Of a stretch of DNA of 64,000 nucleotides, positions 8,305 through 14,641 are shown one piece after another. A program made the translations under genes and the position numbers. Source of the DNA: Bdellovibrio sp. KM01 (GTDB lineage: Bacteria > Bdellovibrionota > Bdellovibrionia > Bdellovibrionales > Bdellovibrionaceae); contig NZ_CP058348.1 of NCBI RefSeq assembly GCF_013752535.1, positions 2,356,001 through 2,420,000 on the forward strand. Reading direction: 5' to 3'. The notes under the pieces are model-generated. The model was not told the origin of the DNA. It made no database searches and was given only the letters and a program-made list of their open reading frames with translations. Within the stretch, counting starts at the first letter, position 1. Each line of letters opens with the position of its first letter.

Positions 8305-9504
8305 TCAATGACACTTGCTCGCATACCCCTCTAACAAAACTTCCATCGCGGAGACGTCGGCGCGCAATGGGATCAGGTGCTTTCTTAATTCGTCATACTC
8401 GCTTTGTTTTAATGAATCGTAACTTCGGCGGCTGGAAAACTTCCACGCTGGATGTTGAGTACACTGAGCGATACTTTTCTTTAAAGACTCGAGTTCTGTT
8501 TCGAAAAGATCCGAGCACTGAGAAATCTCTTCGGTGGTGAGATCATTCAACTGCCCTAATTCAGCCAGACACAGTAATTCAAGACGCTTTAACGCTGCGA
8601 CATCTCCATCCTGATAGGCTGCTTGAGTTCGTTGCCACTTTACTGAGGCCCACTGTTGGTATTCCAAAGACTGCCCGACAAGTTTATCGGGATGAAGCAA
8701 GCGCACGAGTTTGTGATAAGTTGTCCGCAATACAGTGTCAGCATCCGTTCGGCTTTCCTCCAGGGCTTCGTCGCGTTCGTTGTCAGAAATAACTTTTTGC
8801 CAGAATTTCTTAAGATGCATTGGCATATTGTGCAGGTATCGTTGGCGATAGCTGGGATCGGCACTTTTCCAGACTCTGCCTAAAAGATGCCAGTCGCCGC
8901 ACTTGATAGTGATTTGCAGGCTTTCTTTAAATAAACGATAGCCTGCAGTCGGATCTGCCAGATGCTGCTCTATTTTCTGGTTATCGATGTCACTCAGATA
9001 ATGATAGACCGAGCGCGCCGTGCGCTTGAGCCCACTTAAGGCCGAATCGTCCCTGAAAAATATTTCGGCAAAGTCCACGCGTTCGGCAGATTCCACCGCA
9101 GGATTTTGAGCTCTCGGTAGTGATTGCGTTGCGGATTCGTATCGCGTTTTTCGCAAGTTATCGATGACGTACTTCCACATATCATCGCCACACTGATACT
9201 GCCCTTCCTCTTCTTTCAGCATGGCATAGGCTTGTGCTGGCGATACATTGGAGGTCGTTGCGACGTAATTAAGATGCACTTGAAAGGTGTTCAAAATCTT
9301 TTGGCGCCTTTCGAGTGCTTCAATTTCTTGCAACTCCTCCCGGAAAGTGAGCTTACGCCAGTCGTGATACATCATCTGATCACACAACAGAAAATCGGCA
9401 TGATCTTTTTCAAGTTTGCGGATTTTTTTAATAAGTTGGCTCGAAGTCGAAAACAATTCAGTGCGAATTTTTTGATCATCCGCTTTTTGTAAATCATGTT
9501 GCAT
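8305..9504 (-). CDS. J-domain-like protein of unknown function
   Basis: 399 residues, charged and largely helical, with no signal peptide or membrane segment. The N-terminal 80 residues look coiled-coil (QLIKKIRKLEKDHADF, QEIEALERRQKI). Around 262-274 the stretch YHKLVRLLHPDK has the helix II-HPD layout of DnaJ J-domains (HPD at 271-273), followed by a helix consistent with helix III. The family resembles DnaJ-like proteins in which the J-domain sits away from the N-terminus. It would be expected to stimulate a DnaK-type ATPase, but the rest is unrecognised. It is convergent with the TIGR02147 gene and has no operon partner. Confidence 0.75.
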   Translation of the reverse strand: MQHDLQKADDQKIRTELFSTSSQLIKKIRKLEKDHADFLLCDQMMYHDWRKLTFREELQEIEALERRQKILNTFQVHLNYVATTSNVSPAQAYAMLKEEEGQYQCGDDMWKYVIDNLRKTRYESATQSLPRAQNPAVESAERVDFAEIFFRDDSALSGLKRTARSVYHYLSDIDNQKIEQHLADPTAGYRLFKESLQITIKCGDWHLLGRVWKSADPSYRQRYLHNMPMHLKKFWQKVISDNERDEALEESRTDADTVLRTTYHKLVRLLHPDKLVGQSLEYQQWASVKWQRTQAAYQDGDVAALKRLELLCLAELGQLNDLTTEEISQCSDLFETELESLKKSIAQCTQHPAWKFSSRRSYDSLKQSEYDELRKHLIPLRADVSAMEVLLEGYASKCH

Positions 9505-9690
9505 AAGGGACGAGCTTTTATCACGTCAGAGGATCACTCAGAATCAAAAAGCAGTTTCTGCCAAATCAATCCGCAGCGAGCGCTTAATGCGTGTGCAGTT
9601 TTTGTGAGCGAGACTTTGTTGTGCTGAAGAACTGTGCGAGTGCAGATTATAAAATAGGCACCAGGATTTTGTGGTTTAAAAAATGCAAAA

Positions 9691-9715
9691 GCGACTCTTG
9701 CTTTCGCAAGGTCGC
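9691..9715. terminator. bidirectional terminator-like hairpin
   Basis: GCGAC, a bulged T, CTTG, loop CTTTCG, CAAG, GTCGC, flanked by AAAA on the left and a CTTTT on the right. On the minus strand it is followed by TTTTGCATTTTTT, on the plus strand by CTTTTGG. The right part of the hairpin is also one arm of the inverted repeat 9700-9713. Confidence 0.55.
9700..9713. repeat. left arm of a 14-base inverted repeat
   Basis: GCTTTCGCAAGGTC here is exactly the reverse complement of 9966-9979. The two arms bracket the 34-codon ORF and the hairpin-rich sequence after it. Confidence 0.7.
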
Positions 9716-9720
9716 CTTTT

Positions 9721-9756
9721 GGACGGCCTCTCTTCCGAATTTCGCGAAGGAGGTCC
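9721..9756 (+). promoter_or_regulatory. hairpin covering the ribosome binding site of the 34-codon ORF
   Basis: GGAC (9721-9724) pairs with GTCC (9753-9756), CTC (9728-9730) with GAG (9750-9752), and CTTC (9732-9735) with GAAG (9746-9749; one G shared at the edge). The paired 3' side contains the full AAGGAGG. This would hold translation down unless the hairpin is opened, as in several type I toxin mRNAs. Confidence 0.5.
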
Positions 9757-9758
9757 GA

Positions 9759-9863
9759 ATGAATAACCACAACTGTTGTTCTTATCGGCAGATTTTAAAA
9801 CTAATAAAGCAGATTCTCCTGGTACTTTTGGTTTTAATCAGAATAATCAAAGAACTGCTGTAA
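9759..9863 (+). CDS. 34-residue hydrophobic peptide (possible type I toxin-like small protein)
   Basis: ATG at 9759 to TAA at 9863. A consensus AAGGAGG lies 5 bases upstream, far better than most starts nearby. The peptide starts polar (MNNHNCCSYRQ) and continues as one helix of isoleucine, leucine and valine broken by lysine and arginine (QILLVLLVLIRIIKELL), so it could be an amphipathic or membrane peptide. Its ribosome binding site is in a hairpin and a 14-base inverted repeat flanks the unit. These traits resemble type I toxins, but I see no sequence match to a named family and have not identified an antisense RNA promoter. It may also be a chance ORF with a good start site. Confidence 0.5.
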   Translation: MNNHNCCSYRQILKLIKQILLVLLVLIRIIKELL

Positions 9864-9965
9864 AGTTCGAATCTTATACCTCTGGAACGTTTCTGTTTGT
9901 TCCCTAGCTGGATTTCCAGCCAGGACCAAGGATGGGACTGAAAATCCCGCGGATGAGAGCGCCAT
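9864..9965. other. hairpin-rich non-coding stretch, possible small RNA
   Basis: Within about 100 bases there are three local hairpins: GGAAC/GTTCC, GCTGG-ATTT-CCAGC and GGGA-CTGAAAA-TCCC. Downstream a GC-GAAA-GC tetraloop falls inside the right repeat arm. No known riboswitch or housekeeping RNA fits. It may be the 3' untranslated part of the small ORF mRNA or an RNA of its own on either strand. Confidence 0.3.
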
Positions 9966-9979
9966 GACCTTGCGAAAGC
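9966..9979. repeat. right arm of the 14-base inverted repeat
   Basis: GACCTTGCGAAAGC, exact reverse complement of 9700-9713. It lies 9 bases beyond the recG stop codon. Confidence 0.7.
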
Positions 9980-9988
9980 GCCAATGTG

Positions 9989-12076
9989 CTACGCAATAGA
10001 AGCTAGAGCCGCGGGACCATGCTCGCGCAGCAGTTCTTGTTTCATGGGACGGTTGTCAGGCCAAACGAGAGTTGGATCTTTTTTAAGGACCTCGAAGGCA
10101 GCTTCGCGGGCTTGTTGCAACAACTCCATGTCACGCACTAGGTTCGCCATTTTAAAGCCAGCAAGTCCTGATTGACGAGTTCCCATGAACTCCCCCGGGC
10201 CGCGCATTTCTAAATCGAATTCAGAAATTTTAAAGCCGTCGTTGGTTTTCTCCATGAACTCGGTACGCTGTTTACCCTCTTCGGAAACGGCGTAGCCCAT
10301 GATCAAAATACAGAAGGACTTGTGCTCGCCCCGACCCACACGACCGCGAAGCTGATGCAGCTGGGACAAACCAAAACGCTCGGCATGTTCGATAATCATG
10401 ATGTTGGCATTCGGGACGTCGACACCGACTTCGATTACGGTTGTGGAAACCAGAACTTGAATTTCATGACGACGGAATTGATCCATCACCTGATCCTTTT
10501 CATCGGGCTTCATTTTTCCATGCAGCAAACCGAATTTAACCTTCGGGAATTGAGCTTTCAATTTTTCAAACTCTTCCACGGCATTTTTCAGATCAATTTT
10601 TTCAGATTCTTCCACCAGTGGATAAACGAAATAGGCCTGACGACCTTTTTGCAATTGCTCAAGCATGAACTGCAAGGCCTGCGAGCGTTTGTTTTCAAAA
10701 ATCGCACGGGTTTGAATTGGACTGCGACCTGGAGGCATTTCGTCAATGATCGAAACATCCAAGTCTCCATACACTGTCATCGCCAAAGTTCTCGGGATAG
10801 GTGTTGCTGTCATGACCAAAAAGTGTGGTGAGTTGCCTTTTCTTTTTAAAATGCCCCGCTGTTCAACACCGAAACGATGTTGCTCGTCGATGATGGCAAG
10901 CCCCAGATTTTCAAATTCCACTTCGTCTTCGATCAAAGCGTGAGTTCCGATGATCAAATCTGTATCACCCGTTTTAAGGTCGAAAAGAATCTGCTTTCTT
11001 TCGGCGGCTTTGGTTTTTCCGACCAACAAAGACAGACGAATCCCCAAAGGTTCCAAAACTTTTTTAGCATTTTTAAAATGTTGCTCGGCCAGAATCTCGG
11101 TTGGCGCCATCAGGCAAGATTGGAAACCGCTTTCAGCTGCGTACACTGCCGCCATAAAGCTTACCAAAGTTTTACCGCTCCCCACATCGCCTTGAACCAG
11201 ACGATGCATGGGGTGACCGGCTTCCAAGTCAGCTTTGATTTCACCAAAGACGCGCTTTTGCGCGCTCGTTAATGGAAATGGCAATGACTTTTCCAAGGCC
11301 GCGACTTTTGCACCATCGTTATTAATCAGTGGCGCAGTTTCCTTCTGAAAACCTGATTTTTTAGCAGCCAAGAAAAGCTCCAACCAAAAGAACTCTTCGA
11401 AAATCAAACGACGTTGAGCTGCACTTTTAAACTCTACATATTCTTGCGCACGATCCGGCAACGGATGATGGATTTCCATCAAGGCATCTTTGCGGGATTT
11501 CAAATTATACTTTTCGCGCATCCATTTTGGCAGAGTCTCTTCGGGCCATTCTTCGATTTGCGCGAAAGCGGCACGCACCAGCTTCATGATTTTCGCGGTC
11601 GCAAGGCCTTCGATCTCTGTGTACAACGGAATCAAGGCATCCTGATTTTCTTCATCGCCTTCGATGTCACGAATGTCGGGATGATGAAATTCTAAACGAC
11701 CACGGTATTCGGTCACTTTGCCGACAACACGCACTTCGGAAAAAGGTTTGAAGCGTTCAAAGTAGCCTTTGTAAGGCACACGAAAATATTTGCAGTGAAT
11801 TTGTCCAGAGGCATCGCGAACTACGACATCATACATTTTGCGAGTTGAGCGCCCCATATTGACACTGTGGACAGCTTGCACCGTGGCCTTGATACTGACA
11901 ATATCGTCCGGTTTGAGACTGGCAATGTTACGAGCCGCCCTTTGATCTTCGAAGGCTCGCGGATAAAACTCAAAGAGGTCCCTTAAGGTTTTCAAGCCCT
12001 TGCGCGCGAACAGGTCTCCCAGTTTGGGACCCACCCCTTTTAAGTACATAATTTGCGTATCTAGACGAAGGGCCAT
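9989..12076 (-). CDS. recG: ATP-dependent DNA helicase RecG
   Basis: Branch-migrating helicase that remodels stalled forks and recombination intermediates. The 695 residues are full length. An N-terminal wedge/OB region (about 1-250, with YPRAFEDQR) is followed by helicase motifs: Walker A GDVGSGKTLV, the DEQH box in DEQHRFGVEQR, motif III MTATPIPRTLAMT and motif VI QLRGRVGRGEHKS. The C-terminal RecG signature FKMANLVRD is present. It is divergent from the HD-GYP gene, sharing a short intergenic region, and its 3' end abuts the inverted-repeat cassette. Confidence 0.97.
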   Translation of the reverse strand: MALRLDTQIMYLKGVGPKLGDLFARKGLKTLRDLFEFYPRAFEDQRAARNIASLKPDDIVSIKATVQAVHSVNMGRSTRKMYDVVVRDASGQIHCKYFRVPYKGYFERFKPFSEVRVVGKVTEYRGRLEFHHPDIRDIEGDEENQDALIPLYTEIEGLATAKIMKLVRAAFAQIEEWPEETLPKWMREKYNLKSRKDALMEIHHPLPDRAQEYVEFKSAAQRRLIFEEFFWLELFLAAKKSGFQKETAPLINNDGAKVAALEKSLPFPLTSAQKRVFGEIKADLEAGHPMHRLVQGDVGSGKTLVSFMAAVYAAESGFQSCLMAPTEILAEQHFKNAKKVLEPLGIRLSLLVGKTKAAERKQILFDLKTGDTDLIIGTHALIEDEVEFENLGLAIIDEQHRFGVEQRGILKRKGNSPHFLVMTATPIPRTLAMTVYGDLDVSIIDEMPPGRSPIQTRAIFENKRSQALQFMLEQLQKGRQAYFVYPLVEESEKIDLKNAVEEFEKLKAQFPKVKFGLLHGKMKPDEKDQVMDQFRRHEIQVLVSTTVIEVGVDVPNANIMIIEHAERFGLSQLHQLRGRVGRGEHKSFCILIMGYAVSEEGKQRTEFMEKTNDGFKISEFDLEMRGPGEFMGTRQSGLAGFKMANLVRDMELLQQAREAAFEVLKKDPTLVWPDNRPMKQELLREHGPAALASIA

Positions 12077-12135
12077 AGTTAGTCAGTATTGCGGATTTTA
12101 TTTCTAAGTCAATGTATTCATGGCAGAATTTCCCT

Positions 12136-13080
12136 ATGACCGATGCTCAATATTTCAGAATTCGCCTCAGTACTATCCGTCCTGATAAAGTCACTAGCTT
12201 TGACATCTTTTTGCAGGTGGACGGCAAGTACATCATGTACCTCCGCGCTGGAGATAAGCTCTCCGACGGGAAAATCGAGCGTCTGCATGCTCGTGACACA
12301 GGGGATTCATTCTTTGTGCGCACGGAAGACAAACAGACTTACCGCGACTGGGTTAAAGAGGAAATGAACTCTGATAAGCTGGATCCTTTTGCGAAAGCAA
12401 AGATCCTGCGCGAATCGTCAGTGGCGTTGATGGAAGATCTTTTTGAAAATCCAGATGTGAACAAAGCCTTAGATGAGTCCCGACCGATCATCACGGATTT
12501 TATCGACTTGATGGAAAATGCCCCGGAAGCGATGGGCTTCATGATCTCTCTATCAGGGCATGACTTTTATACCTACAATCACTCCCTGGATGTATCCATC
12601 TATTCCCTGGGTTTAGGTAAAGCCATGGGCTATAACCCCAAAGAGCTGGAAGAGCTGGGCGTGGGAGCACTTTTTCATGACATTGGTAAACGCAATGTAA
12701 GCCTTGATATTCTCTGCAAAAAAGGCGGACTGACGGATGCTGAATGGGAGCAAATGAAAATGCATCCCCAGTATGGTCTAGTCATCCTGAACAACCACCC
12801 GAACATCTCAGATGCAATTAAAGCGGCCTGTTTTGAGCACCATGAGTCTTGGTCTGGGAACGGTTACCCCCAACAATTGATGGGTGACGAGATCCACCCG
12901 TTCGCTCGTATCGTGGCCATCACGGATACCTATGATGCTATGACAACTCAGCGCTCATATAATGTCCCACTTACGCCGATAGATGCAGTAACGATGATGA
13001 AAGAGAAATTGGCGGGTCGCTATGATCCCGACATGTTGAAAGCTCTTTATTCGGTACTCTTCAAAATTAAGGTTGCGTAG
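12136..13080 (+). CDS. HD-GYP domain protein, probable cyclic-di-GMP phosphodiesterase
   Basis: 314 residues. The first ~75 form a small beta-rich domain like the DUF3391-type N-terminus of HD-GYP proteins; the rest is an HD-GYP domain with HSLDVS, the metal-binding FHDIGKR, MHPQYG, and HHESWSGNGYP in place of the usual HHE..DG.GYP. All metal-binding histidines and aspartates I can check are present, so activity is likely, giving pGpG or GMP from cyclic-di-GMP. Start choice is open: an in-frame ATG at 12112 adds 8 residues; neither has a strong ribosome binding site. The next gene starts 4 bases after the stop. Cyclic-di-GMP controls the predatory cycle in Bdellovibrio, but this member's role is not known from sequence. 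Confidence 0.88.
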   Translation: MTDAQYFRIRLSTIRPDKVTSFDIFLQVDGKYIMYLRAGDKLSDGKIERLHARDTGDSFFVRTEDKQTYRDWVKEEMNSDKLDPFAKAKILRESSVALMEDLFENPDVNKALDESRPIITDFIDLMENAPEAMGFMISLSGHDFYTYNHSLDVSIYSLGLGKAMGYNPKELEELGVGALFHDIGKRNVSLDILCKKGGLTDAEWEQMKMHPQYGLVILNNHPNISDAIKAACFEHHESWSGNGYPQQLMGDEIHPFARIVAITDTYDAMTTQRSYNVPLTPIDAVTMMKEKLAGRYDPDMLKALYSVLFKIKVA

Positions 13081-13084
13081 GACA

Positions 13085-13474
13085 ATGAAAAACATTTTGC
13101 ACTCTATCGTTTTGATCGCATTAATTCCTCTGATTGCTCTGGCTTTAGAGCCGACGAACCCACCGGGAATTTGTGACCGCTTCGTTGGCGAAAAAGATGC
13201 AGAGCTATGCCGCGAAAAAGTACAAAAAAACGAAAACGTCGATTGGTACGCGGTGACAGTTTGCAACCTGCAAAAAGACGACGCTCAATTCTGGAAATGC
13301 TGGGATTCTATTCAGGGGCAAAGTTACAATCCCCAAGCCTTGGATAAATGCGGCGAGGAAAAAGAGCTCTCCGACGTTCAACGCTTCGAGTGCATAAACA
13401 CAGCTCGCAGCGATCGCAAACCGGCATCGCACCAAGCGAACTTTCAGTCTCTGCAGATCAAAAAGTCCAAGTAA
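13085..13474 (+). CDS. small cysteine-rich secreted protein
   Basis: 129 residues with a signal peptide (MKNILHSIVLIALIPLIALA, about 1-20). The mature part is polar with six cysteines in a spaced pattern (CDRF, LCREK, VCNLQ, CWDS, CGEE, CINTA), suggesting disulfides in the periplasm. No family recognised. ATG 13085 is 4 bases after the HD-GYP stop, with AGGA just upstream, so it is in the same transcript. A terminator follows. Confidence 0.75.
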   Translation: MKNILHSIVLIALIPLIALALEPTNPPGICDRFVGEKDAELCREKVQKNENVDWYAVTVCNLQKDDAQFWKCWDSIQGQSYNPQALDKCGEEKELSDVQRFECINTARSDRKPASHQANFQSLQIKKSK

Positions 13475-13494
13475 ATCCAGTTATTTAAAACTTT

Positions 13495-13529
13495 AAAGCT
13501 CAGAGCCAACTCTGGGCTTTTTTTTTATT
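13495..13529 (+). terminator. terminator of the HD-GYP operon
   Basis: AAAGCTCAGAG / CTCTGGGCTTT stem with a CCAA loop and one mismatch, followed by a long T-run on the plus strand, 20 bases after the stop codon. Confidence 0.92.
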
Positions 13530-13546
13530 CTTAGAGTGACCCTTCC

Positions 13547-13567
13547 AGTGTCAAAATTTGTGACACT
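13547..13567. promoter_or_regulatory. palindromic operator-like site upstream of the dihaem lipoprotein
   Basis: AGTGTCA, 7 central bases, TGACACT: a perfect 7-bp inverted repeat of the size used by dimeric regulators. It lies 70-90 bases upstream of a c-type cytochrome gene. The half-site TGACAC vaguely resembles FNR/CRP-class sites but does not match either consensus. Confidence 0.35.
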
Positions 13568-13636
13568 TCAGCAAGTTTTTCTTTAAGGGATTCTTCCTCT
13601 CCCAAGCCGCCGTTTCCTTTGGTAAAACTGCGAGTG

Positions 13637-14563
13637 ATGAAAACCTGGGTTCTTCTTTTACAAACAACATTAATCTCTTTGGCCCTTTCGGGGTGTGGCT
13701 ATGCCATGGAAGAGATGGGCTTGTTTAAGACCGGCGAGATCATTCTTAAAGCTCCCAAGGTGAATGAGTTCTCTGAATCATTGATCGACTATTACGTTGT
13801 AAGCAAAACTTCCTTGAAAACGTGCATGGACTGCCACTCTTCCAAAGCTCCGATCTTGGACACGGAAGAGCGCGTGTATAATGTGCGCGATGATATCATG
13901 GCGACCGTTGAGGCCGGTGATATGCCGCCTCGCCGCAAAGGCTATGAGCCACTGACTGCTTGCGAACTTAAAATTCTTCAATCGTATTTCGATAACAAAA
14001 CGAACAATCGCGCGGCTCAACGTGTGAAGGAAATCCCCGAGTGTAATACGGTTGCGAAACCGACACCGGCGCCGACAGCGGCTCCGACAGTGACACCGTC
14101 TCCAACGGGATCACCGCTGCCGCCACCTCCAGGAGCACCTCCTGCGCCGCCAAAACCGCCGGGTCCTCCGGGGCCACCGCCTCCACCTCCGCCAGGTGGT
14201 TCGCCGACTCCGACCCCACCTCCGACAAATCCACTTCCACAACCGGATTTGGGCCAGTTGGAATTGAGTTATAAAAATCTGCGCATGGCTTTTTTTGATG
14301 TCAAATGCCTAAGCTGCCACAGTGAATTGGCAAAACGCCCTAAGGATCCTCGCTTGGATTCCATCGCCCACATCCTGGATGCGAAGGACGCTTTTGACAA
14401 ACCGATCGTGGTTTCAGGTCAGGGTGCCGAGAGTTTCTTGTATAAAGTCACAGTGCCGGGCCTTACTGACAGCATCATGCCTCCTCCGCGAGTCAACATG
14501 CAGCTGTCGCCCGCTGAGGCTGACTATCTTAAACGTTGGATCGATGCAGGTATGCCGGAGTAA
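13637..14563 (+). CDS. dihaem c-type cytochrome lipoprotein with proline-rich linker
   Basis: 308 residues. A lipoprotein signal ends at LALSGC (Cys20). Two haem-binding sites are visible: CMDCH (63-67) and CLSCH (224-228), each with a likely Met ligand region (GDMPPR, SIMPPP). Between them lies a ~60-residue Pro/Thr/Gly linker (about 142-202) containing runs of proline. The fold of each half looks like a small cytochrome c or planctomycete-type cytochrome domain. It probably carries electrons in the periplasm while anchored to a membrane. The start could be GTG 13634 or ATG 13637; no strong ribosome binding site decides. The partner enzyme is not in this window. Confidence 0.85.
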   Translation: MKTWVLLLQTTLISLALSGCGYAMEEMGLFKTGEIILKAPKVNEFSESLIDYYVVSKTSLKTCMDCHSSKAPILDTEERVYNVRDDIMATVEAGDMPPRRKGYEPLTACELKILQSYFDNKTNNRAAQRVKEIPECNTVAKPTPAPTAAPTVTPSPTGSPLPPPPGAPPAPPKPPGPPGPPPPPPPGGSPTPTPPPTNPLPQPDLGQLELSYKNLRMAFFDVKCLSCHSELAKRPKDPRLDSIAHILDAKDAFDKPIVVSGQGAESFLYKVTVPGLTDSIMPPPRVNMQLSPAEADYLKRWIDAGMPE

Positions 14564-14641
14564 TGTCCGGCTTGTCTTTGTTCCTTCACACTTACCAAAA
14601 TCTTGAAGTGCGGCTTTTCAAATAGCTTCTAAAATGGAGAC

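Larger units (their letters stand above)
9505..9758. other. non-coding stretch upstream of the 34-codon ORF
   Basis: No credible gene is seen between the start of the J-domain-like gene and the small ORF. The region holds the terminator-like hairpin at 9691-9715, one arm of the 14-base inverted repeat, and the hairpin over the ribosome binding site of the small ORF. Open frames on both strands here run through the hairpins and lack start signals. Confidence 0.5.

Noticed and set aside
9534-9770. 78-codon open frame on the minus strand
   Set aside because: It runs through two hairpins and the inverted repeat, and no start signal supports it.
9864-9900. GTTCGAATC, like a tRNA T-loop
   Set aside because: The flanking bases do not pair into a T-stem and no acceptor or anticodon arm can be made.
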